Of a DNA stretch of 64,000 nucleotides, positions 25,727 to 33,365 are shown in pieces. The translations under genes and the position numbers were made by a program. The DNA comes from an uncultured Prevotellaceae bacterium (GTDB taxonomy: Bacteria; Bacteroidota; Bacteroidia; Bacteroidales; Bacteroidaceae). Position 1 is the first letter of the stretch. Each line of letters opens with the position of its first letter. The DNA is taken from NCBI GenBank assembly GCA_900316575.1, contig ONDJ01000005.1, positions 1-64,000 on the forward strand, given 5' to 3'. The notes below the pieces were generated by a model that saw only the letters and a program-made list of their open reading frames with translations, was not told where the DNA came from and searched no databases.

Positions 25727-25900
25727 CGCAAAGTTAGTGCAAGGCGAGAGCAAAAGCAAACAAAACTTTGTTTTGATTTGATTTTGCCGAGCCGCCGCCT
25801 AACTTCGCGAAAGCAAAGTAGTGCAAGCGAAAAGCAAAAGCAAACAAAACTTTGTTTTGATTTGATTTTGCCGAGCCGCCGCCTAACTTCGCGAATGCAA
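25727..25900. repeat. Tandem pair of long inverted-repeat elements with promoter boxes
   Basis: 63 bp are exactly duplicated (25749-25811 = 25833-25895, period 84 bp). Each unit is a long imperfect palindrome: the left side (CGCAAAGTTAGTGCAAGGCG...) pairs with the right side (...GCCGCCGCCTAACTTCGCG), with CAAAAC-ttt-GTTTTG in the centre. Each end contains a TAACTTTG or TAACTTCG box facing outward. A partial relative occurs at 49196-49228. The longest plus-strand ORF over it (25706-25969) is repeat translation and was not accepted. Confidence 0.9.
25729..25760 (-). promoter_or_regulatory. Promoter of lipoprotein-uvrD-pgi operon inside the repeat
   Basis: Minus strand TTTG (25757-25760), 20-bp gap, TAACTTTG (25729-25736), 21 bp before the ATG at 25707. 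Both boxes lie in the left arm of the repeat element. Confidence 0.65.
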
Positions 25901-25979
25901 ATTCTGCCGATTTTGTTACAAATCCTTTCGTTTCTTCATACCAATGTTGCTCGAATGGGCATTTTATGAGCCTTTCGGC

Positions 25980-26010
25980 TTTGTCTTTCTGAGTGCGTAG
26001 GCTACTTTTG
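25980..26010 (+). promoter_or_regulatory. Promoter of ruvC
   Basis: TTTG (25980-25983), 19-bp gap, TACTTTTG (26003-26010), 45 bp before the ruvC ATG. Confidence 0.65.
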
Positions 26011-26055
26011 TCTGTCTCAAAAGAATGGGATAAGCTACATATTATATAATATTGA

Positions 26056-26676
26056 ATGCCTACATTGAAACCTCAAACGGCACCGCGCGAGCGGATTATT
26101 CTCGGTATTGACCCAGGAACGAACGTTATGGGCTATGGCGTGCTGAAGTCAATGGGAGCTAAAGCCGAAATGCTTGCGCTCGGAGTCATTGACCTGCGCC
26201 GAGTCAAGGATGTTTACCTGAAGCTGGGCCGCATTCATGAGCGTATCCTTAGTTTGATTGACGGTTTCTTGCCCGACGAACTTGCTATTGAAGCACCTTT
26301 TTTTGGAAAGAACGTGCAGAGTATGCTTAAGTTGGGACGTGCTCAGGGCGTAGCCATCGCCGCAGCCATCTCGCGCGACATTCCTATCCACGAATATGCA
26401 CCTTTGAAGATTAAACAATCGATCACGGGCAATGGAGCCGCCAGTAAAGAGCAAGTTGCGGCCCTATTGAAGAAACTGCTGCATATCACCGACGAAAATA
26501 TGTTGCCACAGCTTGATGCCTCCGATGCCTTAGCCGTAGCCTACTGCCATCATCTTCACACAGCGCGTCAGCTACCTTTGGCAAGCCACGGCAAAAGTTC
26601 TTGGAAAGACTTTGTGCGCAACAATGCAGGCAGGATAAGCACCCGAAAGCAGGCAAATCAGTCAGAAGAGCGTTAA
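26056..26676 (+). CDS. ruvC: Crossover junction endodeoxyribonuclease RuvC
   Basis: 206-residue Holliday-junction resolvase of the RuvABC system. The RNase-H-like fold is seen: [17 protein letters not shown] (catalytic Asp19), [27 protein letters not shown] (catalytic Glu79), [24 protein letters not shown] (basic DNA-binding stretch) and [13 protein letters not shown] (acidic pair D153/D156). The C-terminal ~30 residues ([19 protein letters not shown]) are a basic tail common in Bacteroidetes. The ATG at 26056 is 45 bp after a consensus promoter. The ABC-ATPase gene follows with its own -7 box. Confidence 0.95.
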   Translation: MPTLKPQTAPRERIILGIDPGTNVMGYGVLKSMGAKAEMLALGVIDLRRVKDVYLKLGRIHERILSLIDGFLPDELAIEAPFFGKNVQSMLKLGRAQGVAIAAAISRDIPIHEYAPLKIKQSITGNGAASKEQVAALLKKLLHITDENMLPQLDASDALAVAYCHHLHTARQLPLASHGKSSWKDFVRNNAGRISTRKQANQSEER

Positions 26677-26714
26677 AGTTTCTCAAACAAACAAGTAGAG
26701 CGTTTCGGTTTTTG

Positions 26715-26722
26715 TATTTTTG
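26715..26722 (+). promoter_or_regulatory. -7 box before tandem ABC ATPase
   Basis: TATTTTTG fits TAnnTTTG, 28 bp before the ATG at 26751. Confidence 0.5.
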
Positions 26723-26750
26723 CGGCGCTATTATTAAAACGAGTTAATTC

Positions 26751-28121
26751 ATGCTATCCGTCCAACGGGCACAACCTCTTCACCCTGCGTTTCAATTGCC
26801 AGAGCCGCTCACTTTGCACATTGCTCAAGGGCAACACCTTGCTATTGTAGGCGCAAACGGCAGTGGCAAAACAACATTGGGGCGTATTTTGGCAGGACAC
26901 TTGCCACTGCGCGATGGAGAGATAGCCTATGACTGTGCGCGTACGGAGGTGCGCTATGTTGCTTTTGACGACGCTTGGGGAGATGCGTTGCCCGCTGCCC
27001 ACCAGTTGCGTTGGCACCATGGCGAACAGGTGCAAGTGCCTACTGTAGCCCATTTTCTTGGGACTGAAGTCGTTAATTCTGCCCTCCTGTTGCTTGCTTT
27101 TTCAGAAATTAGGTCTTTGCTCACCAAGCCTCTTCATTGGCTTTCGAGCGGCGAACTGCGTAAACTTGTCTTGGTCAAAAAACTTGCTCGCGGTGCAAGG
27201 GTCGTGGTGCTTGACGAACCTTATATCGGCTTGGACATTAAAGCCCGTCAAGAGCTCACAGCATTCTTGACCCTAATGAGTAAGCATACAACGTTCATCT
27301 TGCTCTTAGCCGACACTGCAAACATTCCTCTGTTTATCACACATGTAGCAACGATTGTTGACAAATGTGTAGTCTCACTTGTTCCTTATCTTAGAAAACA
27401 AAAATCCCAGCCTACTCCTCTTAAAAAACTCTCGTCAAAACAAATAGATACTGGCGAAGAAGTAGTACGGCTAAACAATGTCAGCGTTTCATATTTCGGG
27501 CACATGGTATTGCCGCCTGTGACATGGCATATCAATCGAGGCGAACGCTGGGTGCTCACAGGGCGAAACGGAGCTGGAAAAAGTACTCTGCTCTCACTAA
27601 TATGCGCCGACAATCCGATGGCATACGCACTAGACGTTTCAGTGTTCGGACAGCGACGAGGTCGAGGTGGCAACATTTGGGAAACGAAGCGTCGCATAGG
27701 TTACGTTTCGCCCGAGATGCTTCGTAGTTTCACCTCGGAAAGCCTTGCCTGCGACATCGTGGCTTCGGGATTGCAAGCCACAGGGCGCATACATCGCAGC
27801 CTTAAGCGTGAAGAGCTACTTGCTTCCACCCTCTGGCTTGATAAGCTCGGCGGAAAACATCTCGCACAACGTCAATTCCATACGCTAAGTTCAGGCGAAA
27901 AACGGCTCGTGCTCCTTGCTCGCGCTTTTGTGAACGAACCCGAATTGCTTGTGCTTGACGAACCGTTCCACGGGTTTGATCCCGTAACAAGAAGCCTAGC
28001 ACGCCAGGTTATATCCGATTATGTCTCTAAAGAGCGCACGCTGATTTTGGTTTCACACTACATGGAAGAAGCCCACGGCTTGGTTGACCATGAATTTCAT
28101 TTGACAAAAAAAGAATTTTAA
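26751..28121 (+). CDS. Tandem ABC ATPase, ModF-like
   Basis: 456-residue protein of two ABC nucleotide-binding domains with no membrane segment. NBD1 (~1-215): GANGSGKTT Walker A, LSSGELRK signature, VVVLDEPYIGLD Walker B. NBD2 (~235-456): GRNGAGKST, LSSGEKRL, LLVLDEPFHGFDP, and an H-loop SHYMEE. The order and length match the ModF/PhnC-like tandem group annotated as molybdate ABC ATP-binding protein ModF, but no mod permease or binding-protein gene is nearby, so the substrate is not established; it may be a non-transport ABCF-like or repair-type ATPase. Probable operon with the downstream exported protein (24 bp) and the HD protein. Confidence 0.8.
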   Translation: MLSVQRAQPLHPAFQLPEPLTLHIAQGQHLAIVGANGSGKTTLGRILAGHLPLRDGEIAYDCARTEVRYVAFDDAWGDALPAAHQLRWHHGEQVQVPTVAHFLGTEVVNSALLLLAFSEIRSLLTKPLHWLSSGELRKLVLVKKLARGARVVVLDEPYIGLDIKARQELTAFLTLMSKHTTFILLLADTANIPLFITHVATIVDKCVVSLVPYLRKQKSQPTPLKKLSSKQIDTGEEVVRLNNVSVSYFGHMVLPPVTWHINRGERWVLTGRNGAGKSTLLSLICADNPMAYALDVSVFGQRRGRGGNIWETKRRIGYVSPEMLRSFTSESLACDIVASGLQATGRIHRSLKREELLASTLWLDKLGGKHLAQRQFHTLSSGEKRLVLLARAFVNEPELLVLDEPFHGFDPVTRSLARQVISDYVSKERTLILVSHYMEEAHGLVDHEFHLTKKEF

Positions 28122-28145
28122 CCCAACAAACTATATTTTCACCCC

Positions 28146-28640
28146 ATGAAAAAGTGTTTACTTCTCGTTGTCTTTCTATGTTCATCGGCTTTGTCCTTAC
28201 AGGCACAGCAAGTTTTTGACATTGTGATGGACAATGCCTCACGCACTGTGAACAATCCCACCAGTAGTTTTTCGCAGGTAAAGTTGGCACAATTCAAGAA
28301 AACCGCGCTAACCTACATGCGGCAGCAAGAAGCTGCTGACAGTCTGATAGATTTCAGGGTGTTGGATAATCAAGCTTTTTATCTCAGCCAGTTTATTACG
28401 CTTTATCTTAAAGAGTTCATCAAATATAGCTCAGCTGCCGATGGGCAGCAACTTTCAAGCGTCGTAAAGCTTTTTATCAAAGCAAGCTTAGATTGCCCCA
28501 TGTGGAACGACCCCGATATAGCTACGACGCAGGCATACGTGGGCGACAACGAAGAGCTCACGCCATTCTCACTCGACACCGATTGGCAGAAAGCCTACGA
28601 AGAAGCACAATTCCTCTTAAAACAATTCTCCGCCCAGTAG
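28146..28640 (+). CDS. Small exported protein, Bacteroidales-specific
   Basis: 164 residues with a clear signal peptide (MKKCLLLVVFLCSSALSLQAQQ, cleavage after QA). The mature part is helical: QVFDIVMDNASRTVNNPTSSF followed by KLAQFKKTALTYMRQQ and QAFYLSQFITLYLKEFIK. I recall similar short proteins in many Bacteroidales (same VFDIV..NA..VVN.PTS opening), but know no function. It is periplasmic or secreted by inference. It is sandwiched between the ABC ATPase (24 bp) and the HD-domain gene (2 bp), so it is translated from the same message. Confidence 0.75.
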   Translation: MKKCLLLVVFLCSSALSLQAQQVFDIVMDNASRTVNNPTSSFSQVKLAQFKKTALTYMRQQEAADSLIDFRVLDNQAFYLSQFITLYLKEFIKYSSAADGQQLSSVVKLFIKASLDCPMWNDPDIATTQAYVGDNEELTPFSLDTDWQKAYEEAQFLLKQFSAQ

Positions 28641-28642
28641 CC

Positions 28643-29284
28643 ATGACCCCCGAACAGATACAGGCGAATAAAGAACGCTATATAGAGCTTTGTCGTACGC
28701 ACATAGAGCGTGCGGGCATTGACGGTGTTCTCAAGATGTTGGAAAGAGATAATTGCGATTTCTATACCGCACCAACTTCTACAAAGTTCCACCTCAACGA
28801 GCCTGGTGGTCTTTGCTTACATTCTATCAACGTGTTTGAAACGGCAATGACTTTGCGCGAACATGTGCTTAAGCCCGCTATTGAGCAAGGAACATCGCCT
28901 TTTGAAATGTTGCCTACTGTTGAAAGTGTGGCAATCAGCACCCTTTTTCACGATTTCTGCAAGATTAATCTCTACCACGAAGCTGAGAAGTTCAAGAAAG
29001 ACGAAAACGACCGTTGGGTGAAGTATATTGGTTACAACGTGGAAGATGGCTTCCCTTTTGGCCACGGTGAGAAATCTTGTTTTCTTATAGAGCGTTTCAT
29101 GCGTCTGACCAATGAAGAACTCTTGGCTATTCGTTGGCACATGGGCATGTTTGACATCGGCGAGCAAGGCAGTTCATCGCGTTTTTCGTTCTATCGTGCC
29201 ATGGACATGTATCCCCTTGTTAGTCTTGTTCACAGTGCCGATATGTTGGCAAGCAATCTGATGGAAAAGACTACGCAACTATAA
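28643..29284 (+). CDS. HD-domain protein (putative phosphohydrolase)
   Basis: 213 residues, start ATG at 28643 (MTPEQIQANK), 2 bp after the previous stop; the open frame upstream overlaps that gene and is ignored. HD-superfamily metal ligands are visible: GLCLHSINVFETAM (first His), STLFHDFCKINLY (HD pair), FPFGHGEKSCFL (third His) and SLVHSADMLASNLM (final Asp). This pattern suggests a nucleotide or phosphate-ester hydrolase; the substrate cannot be told. There is no partner domain (no RelA, GGDEF, or tRNA nucleotidyltransferase domain). The transcript ends at the symmetric terminator 29329-29360. Confidence 0.8.
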   Translation: MTPEQIQANKERYIELCRTHIERAGIDGVLKMLERDNCDFYTAPTSTKFHLNEPGGLCLHSINVFETAMTLREHVLKPAIEQGTSPFEMLPTVESVAISTLFHDFCKINLYHEAEKFKKDENDRWVKYIGYNVEDGFPFGHGEKSCFLIERFMRLTNEELLAIRWHMGMFDIGEQGSSSRFSFYRAMDMYPLVSLVHSADMLASNLMEKTTQL

Positions 29285-29328
29285 ATGCTCAGCAACTCTA
29301 TCTGCAATCCCTTAGGGAGTAAAACAAT

Positions 29329-29360
29329 AAAAAAGCGCGATCATAATGTCGCGCTTTTTT
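29329..29360. terminator. Bidirectional terminator
   Basis: AAAAAAGCGCGA (29329-29340) / TCGCGCTTTTTT (29349-29360), 8-bp loop, T-runs on both strands. Lies between the HD gene (plus) and the ferredoxin gene (minus). Confidence 0.9.
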
Positions 29361-29388
29361 TGTGTTGATAGAAATTTGAGAGATTGCC

Positions 29389-29559
29389 TTATTCGCCTGG
29401 GCTGATTGCACCCGTGGGACAAGCATCGGCGCAAGTGCCGCAGTCCACGCAGATATCTGGGTCAATGCTGTAGATTTCGCCCTCGTTGATAGCACCTGTG
29501 GGGCATTCGGCTTGGCATGTGCCACAAGCAATACAATCGTTGCTGATTACGTAAGCCAT
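29389..29559 (-). CDS. 2[4Fe-4S] ferredoxin
   Basis: 56-residue bacterial ferredoxin, found by translating the minus strand from ATG 29559 to TAA 29389. Two CxxCxxCxxxCP motifs: CIACGTCQAECPTGAI and CVDCGTCADACPTGAI, separated by 18 residues, as in clostridial-type 2[4Fe-4S] ferredoxins. It is a low-potential electron carrier in the cytoplasm, a probable partner of pyruvate:ferredoxin oxidoreductase-type enzymes. It is monocistronic, with a consensus promoter at 29639-29668 and a shared terminator downstream. The overlapping longer frame (29298-29531) is a shadow. Confidence 0.95.
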   Translation of the reverse strand: MAYVISNDCIACGTCQAECPTGAINEGEIYSIDPDICVDCGTCADACPTGAISPGE

Positions 29560-29638
29560 AGTAATTTTGTGTGAAAGAATGAATAAAAATGAGTGTGTTA
29601 GTTCGTTCGTGCCGTCTTCTCTAACGGCTTTGCAAGTG

Positions 29639-29668
29639 CAAAGTTACGCCTTTCTTTGGGATGGCAAA
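29639..29668 (-). promoter_or_regulatory. Promoter of ferredoxin gene
   Basis: Minus strand TTTG (29665-29668), 18-bp gap, TAACTTTG (29639-29646). The leader to the ATG is about 75 nt. Confidence 0.65.
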
Positions 29669-29690
29669 GCGTTCAGGCCTAAAAAAGGCT

Positions 29691-30062
29691 TTATCGGGAT
29701 GCTCGGAGCTCTACGGCGCTTCCTTTGAAGTTTGCTCCGATGATTGGCGGATTATCCTTTGTTAGCTTCACTGTTACAGCCTGAATGAGAGGAAAACTGT
29801 CAAGCAAACTTTTAGCGATGCGTTGAGCCACGTGCTCAATGATGTTTGAGGGAATGAGCATTTCTTGACGCACGGATTGGTAAACGTCGGCATAGTCCAC
29901 CGTGTCAGTGAGCATGTCGGACTCGGCAGCCTTGAAACTGTTCAGCTCCAAAGCGAGCGAAACCGTGTACGTGCCACCTTTTTGGCGCTCTTCAGGATAA
30001 GCACCGTGGTAGGCAAAGAATTTCATTTTGCGCAATTTCACGCTGAGGCTTTCGATTTTCAT
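29691..30062 (-). CDS. folB: Dihydroneopterin aldolase
   Basis: 123-residue tunnelling-fold enzyme of folate synthesis (dihydroneopterin to 6-hydroxymethyl-dihydropterin). Visible: FFAYHGAYPEERQKGGTYTVSL (active-site YHG and substrate Glu), DTVDYADVYQSVRQEM (DY motif), NIIEHVAQRIAKSLL (IE.lA..ia), and AVTVKLTKDNPPI with the catalytic Lys in V.K..KP-like context. Length is typical. Divergent from menG; promoter -7 box TATCTTTG on the minus strand at 30113-30120. No other fol gene lies in the window. Confidence 0.93.
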   Translation of the reverse strand: MKIESLSVKLRKMKFFAYHGAYPEERQKGGTYTVSLALELNSFKAAESDMLTDTVDYADVYQSVRQEMLIPSNIIEHVAQRIAKSLLDSFPLIQAVTVKLTKDNPPIIGANFKGSAVELRASR

Positions 30063-30112
30063 GGCGTTTGAGTTTTAGTTCGTTTGCGGTTAGACATGTA
30101 TGTTAGTTGTTG

Positions 30113-30120
30113 CAAAGATA
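30113..30120 (-). promoter_or_regulatory. -7 box of folB
   Basis: Minus-strand TATCTTTG, 50 bp before the folB ATG; candidate -33 TTTG boxes upstream are too close, so only the -7 is called. Confidence 0.5.
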
Positions 30121-30170
30121 CTTATATTTGGCAAACAAAGAAGTTTCTCTTGATTTTTTTGTACGTTCCT

Positions 30171-30203
30171 TTTGTTGTGTAGTAGCTTTAAGGCGTATTT
30201 TTG
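30171..30203 (+). promoter_or_regulatory. Promoter of menG
   Basis: TTTGTTG (30171-30177) then TATTTTTG (30196-30203); 18 bp from TTG. The -7 box is 26 bp before the ATG at 30230, supporting that start. Confidence 0.65.
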
Positions 30204-30229
30204 CTGGTGTTTTCCCTATTCCTCTAACT

Positions 30230-30964
30230 ATGGCTTATCTGCAAGAAACCATTACTCCGTATGGCACTGGCGAGCAAAAGGCTAAACAGGTGGAACGTAT
30301 GTTCAACAACATTGCTCCGCGCTACGACCTTCTCAATCATCTCCTCTCTTTTGGTATAGACCGTCATTGGCGGCGTGCTGCGGTAGATTCCTTGAAGTCC
30401 TACCATCCCCGAAAGATACTTGACGTTGCTACAGGCACGGGCGACTTTGCTTTGCTCATGACCAAAAGGCTCTCTGACGTTTGTGTCACAGGAATAGACC
30501 TCTCAGACGAGATGCTCGCTGTGGCCCGAAGAAAACTTCCTGAAGATAAAACGGGTGCACTTGATTTCGTAAAAGGCGATGTCTTGGCTTTGCCTTATGA
30601 GACCGGCACGTTTGATGCAGTCACAGTTGCCTATGGTGCTCGCAACTTTGCCGACCTCAACAGTGGATTGCGCGAGATGCGCCGCGTGCTGCGACCTGGC
30701 GGTAGATTGGTCATTGCCGAACTTACCACGCCTCACCGTTGGCCGATGACGTGGCTCTTTGCGCTGTATTCCAAAGTGTATATGCCGTTGATGGGGCGTC
30801 TCGTCTCGGGCGATAGTTCCGCCTATCGTTATTTGCCAGCAACGATGGCCGCTTTTCCGCAGGGCGAGAGGATGCAGCTCATCTTGCAACAAGCAGGTTT
30901 CACCGACGTAGCGTTCCGGCGCTTCACTTTCGGACTCAATACGCTCTATACAGCTGCAAAATAG
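30230..30964 (+). CDS. menG: Demethylmenaquinone methyltransferase
   Basis: 244-residue class I SAM methyltransferase of the UbiE/MenG family, last step of menaquinone synthesis. The ATG at 30230 is used (MAYLQETITPYGTGEQKAKQ) because the promoter -7 box lies inside the longer frame. Motifs: VERMFNNIAPRYDLLNHLLSFGID (UbiE signature 1), ILDVATGTGDFALL (SAM motif I), TGIDLSDEML (motif II), DAVTVAYGARNFADL (signature 2 core), LRPGGRLVIAELTTP (post-motif). An anaerobe using menaquinone with fumarate reductase fits. Terminator-like hairpin 50 bp downstream. Confidence 0.95.
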   Translation: MAYLQETITPYGTGEQKAKQVERMFNNIAPRYDLLNHLLSFGIDRHWRRAAVDSLKSYHPRKILDVATGTGDFALLMTKRLSDVCVTGIDLSDEMLAVARRKLPEDKTGALDFVKGDVLALPYETGTFDAVTVAYGARNFADLNSGLREMRRVLRPGGRLVIAELTTPHRWPMTWLFALYSKVYMPLMGRLVSGDSSAYRYLPATMAAFPQGERMQLILQQAGFTDVAFRRFTFGLNTLYTAAK

Positions 30965-31014
30965 TCAGGGTTTATTTCCTCTCTAAGCGCGGGGGCTTTG
31001 ATAATGCTTTTTGA

Positions 31015-31051
31015 CAACCCAAGTGTAAGCTTTTTTGCTTACATTGGGTTG
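31015..31051 (+). terminator. Terminator-like hairpin after menG
   Basis: CAACCCAAGTGTAAGC (31015-31030), T6 loop, GCTTACATTGGGTTG (31037-31051): 15 paired bases with one bulged G. No strong T-run follows. Confidence 0.6.
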
Positions 31052-31101
31052 TTGTTGTAAGAAAAGGAGTTTACTTAGGGTGCCATGAACCTTGGGCTCA
31101 T

Positions 31102-31109
31102 TACTTTTG
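31102..31109 (+). promoter_or_regulatory. -7 box before the SGNH-SGNH-MBOAT operon
   Basis: TACTTTTG fits TAnnTTTG, 47 bp before ATG 31157. The -33 region is not clear. Confidence 0.45.
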
Positions 31110-31156
31110 CACGCTGTTATTTTTTTAGGACCTTGTAAAAGTTTAGTTATAAGAGC

Positions 31157-32500
31157 ATGAGTCGCTTCCCGATGTTTCGTACGTTTTTGCTCACGGCTTT
31201 GGTGGTCGTGGGGTTGTTGCTATTAGGTTTGTTGCCCGACTGGAGTTTAGGCGATTGGACCTCAAAGCCCGTAGATGTGCTTAGCGACTTAATGCCTTCC
31301 GATACGACACAAGCTCAAAGTGATGCGCCTGAAGTGGTGGTTCCTGCAGATAGTTGCAAGCCAGGCGTGACTTGCATAGCCGATTATGCCCAAGGCGACA
31401 CTGCGAATATGGAGCATTTCTATGCTGCACTGAACGAAGCGAAAAGTCGTCCTGTGCGCATCGCTTTCATAGGCGACAGCTTCATTGAGAGCGACATTCT
31501 TACCGACGTTTTGCGCGACTTGCTTCAAGGACACTACGGTGGCGAGGGTGTTGGTTTTGTGACGATGGATCACGTGGCGGTAGCAGGACGAAAGACGATA
31601 CGCCAACAACGGGCCGGCTGGGAAATGCACAGCGCAATAGACAAGCAGTACAACGCAGCGTGGACAGGGCTTAGCGGCTATTACTTCGTGGCACAGGGTG
31701 CAACTTCGGTACAGCTTGAAGGAAACGGCGAATATAGTCGTTATCTGGGTCATGCCGAAGTGTCGCATTTCCTATTAAAGACGCAAGGCATTCCTCTGAG
31801 TTTGACAGCATCAACTGAGACGGGACAGAGCCAGCAATTTTCAACGAAGGCAGAAGCAGGCTTGCAGTGTGTGACTTTCCAAGCACCGATGAAGCGTGTG
31901 CGATGGTCGTTGGGCGGCGCTAATAGTGTGGTGGCCTATGGTGTGACGATGGAGGGACGCACAGGCATTGTGCTCGACAATCTCTCCTTGCGTGGCAGCT
32001 CAGGGCTTCCGTTGTTGGTGGTTTCTCAAGAACATCTTCTGTCGCTCAACGCACTCAGGCCTTACGACCTTGTAGTGCTACAATTCGGGCTCAACGTGAT
32101 GCTTCGCGGCAAGAGCGACTATTCAGCCTATACAGCGCAACTTGAGAAAATTATTTCCCATCTCCGTGCAGCGATGCCCGAAACCGCATTCCTGGTGATG
32201 GGCATCAGCGACCGCGATGGCAAACTTCGCACGGGCGAGTTGGGCACATTGCCCGAGATAGCTCCACTCATTGAGGCACAAGCCAATGCAGCAGTGGGTA
32301 GGAGCGTAGCTTTTTGGAATACGTTTGAGGCCATGGGCGGCAACGGCGCGATGGTGGAATATGCAAAAGCCAATCCCCCCATGGCAGCCAAGGACTATAC
32401 CCACATCAATGAAGAAGGTGGTAAGCGTATAGCTCATCATCTCTTCGATGCCATTTTATGGGGGCACGAACTCTATAACCTGAAACACAACAATCAATGA
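31157..32500 (+). CDS. Membrane-anchored SGNH-fold hydrolase/acyltransferase
   Basis: 447 residues. One N-terminal hydrophobic helix (~8-27, TFLLTALVVVGLLLLGLL) without a clear cleavage site suggests an inner-membrane anchor with a periplasmic domain. SGNH blocks: RIAFIGDSFIESDIL (GDS, Ser108), QFGLNVML in the Asn block, and DYTHINEEGGKRIAHHL (D-x-x-H catalytic pair near the C-terminus). An insertion of ~150 residues between block I and III (GYYFVAQGATSVQLEGNGEY...) resembles the beta-rich module of PatB/AlgX/AlgJ-like proteins. The next SGNH gene overlaps by 4 bp (ATGA) and an MBOAT gene follows, pointing to O-acylation of an envelope polysaccharide or peptidoglycan (inference). Confidence 0.8.
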   Translation: MSRFPMFRTFLLTALVVVGLLLLGLLPDWSLGDWTSKPVDVLSDLMPSDTTQAQSDAPEVVVPADSCKPGVTCIADYAQGDTANMEHFYAALNEAKSRPVRIAFIGDSFIESDILTDVLRDLLQGHYGGEGVGFVTMDHVAVAGRKTIRQQRAGWEMHSAIDKQYNAAWTGLSGYYFVAQGATSVQLEGNGEYSRYLGHAEVSHFLLKTQGIPLSLTASTETGQSQQFSTKAEAGLQCVTFQAPMKRVRWSLGGANSVVAYGVTMEGRTGIVLDNLSLRGSSGLPLLVVSQEHLLSLNALRPYDLVVLQFGLNVMLRGKSDYSAYTAQLEKIISHLRAAMPETAFLVMGISDRDGKLRTGELGTLPEIAPLIEAQANAAVGRSVAFWNTFEAMGGNGAMVEYAKANPPMAAKDYTHINEEGGKRIAHHLFDAILWGHELYNLKHNNQ

Positions 32501-33342
32501 AGACGCTCGTACGTATATATATATATTGTATGTGTTGCCTAAGCTGTCTGACAGCTTTAGCCCAGGTCAACGATACCATGACCGTAGCCGTGCACGACAG
32601 CCTACCCGCTGCCAGCGACTCGGAGTGTTCGGCATCTATTCCCGCATCGTTTCGTACGCCAGGTAAGAACGTCATAAACGACGAGGCCGAACATCTTTAT
32701 CCCATCTATTTGGCTTTGCTTGACATTTCCGAGGGCGAATACTTAGACTCTATGCGTGTGCTCCACATAGGCGATAGCCACATACGCGGCCACGTGTTTC
32801 CGCAGACCTTTGGGCGCAACGTCGCCAATCGGTTTGGCGCAGTAGAATACAAAGACTTGGGCATCAACGGCGCAACGTTCAGTTCTTATTTGCGCAGCAG
32901 CAAGATGAACGACGTCTATGCTTGGCAGCCTGATCTGATTGTCATATCCTTTGGCACAAATGAAGCTTACGATTCCAATTACAACCCTGAGAGACACTAT
33001 CGCCAGATTGACGAACTCGTGGTGATGTTGCAAGAAAATCTTCCTTACGCTTGCCTGCTCTTGACCACGCCTGCAGGCTGCTATCAGCGGGGTGGGCGCA
33101 ACAATCCCAACAATCTGCGCTGTGCTGAGACGATCAATCGCTATGCAAAGGAGCATGGGCTTCCTGTTTACGACCTCTTCGACGTAAGTGGAGGGGAGCG
33201 CAATGCTTGTAGCAACTGGAAGCGTAGCGGTATGATGCGTCCCGATGGTGTGCACTTCACTCCTGAAGGCTATCGCATGCAAGGCAACATGCTTTTCGAG
33301 GCTTTTATGAAAGCTTACGACGAAGCCCTTCAGAAAATGTAA
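32497..33342 (+). CDS. Exported SGNH-fold hydrolase/acyltransferase
   Basis: 281 residues. Signal peptide MKTLVRIYIYCMCCLSCLTALAQ; alternatively a lipoprotein, but the Cys context is not a classic lipobox. SGNH/GDSL blocks are complete: VLHIGDSHIRG (GDSH), LGINGATFSSY (Gly block), VISFGTNEAYD (GTN) and RPDGVHFTPEGYRMQ (D-x-x-H). Short and single-domain. Its ATG lies within the stop of the first SGNH gene, so the two are coupled; the MBOAT gene starts 23 bp later. Predicted to act in the periplasm on acetyl/acyl groups moved by the MBOAT protein. Confidence 0.85.
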   Translation: MKTLVRIYIYCMCCLSCLTALAQVNDTMTVAVHDSLPAASDSECSASIPASFRTPGKNVINDEAEHLYPIYLALLDISEGEYLDSMRVLHIGDSHIRGHVFPQTFGRNVANRFGAVEYKDLGINGATFSSYLRSSKMNDVYAWQPDLIVISFGTNEAYDSNYNPERHYRQIDELVVMLQENLPYACLLLTTPAGCYQRGGRNNPNNLRCAETINRYAKEHGLPVYDLFDVSGGERNACSNWKRSGMMRPDGVHFTPEGYRMQGNMLFEAFMKAYDEALQKM

Positions 33343-33365
33343 AGAATGCTTAGCCACTCTTACCC

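Noticed and set aside
25706-25969. 87-codon plus-strand frame
   Set aside because: Contains the exact 63-bp duplication translated twice; no other support.
29298-29531. 77-codon minus-strand frame over the ferredoxin
   Set aside because: The ferredoxin frame shifted by one gives two perfect CxxCxxCxxxCP motifs; this frame is a shadow.
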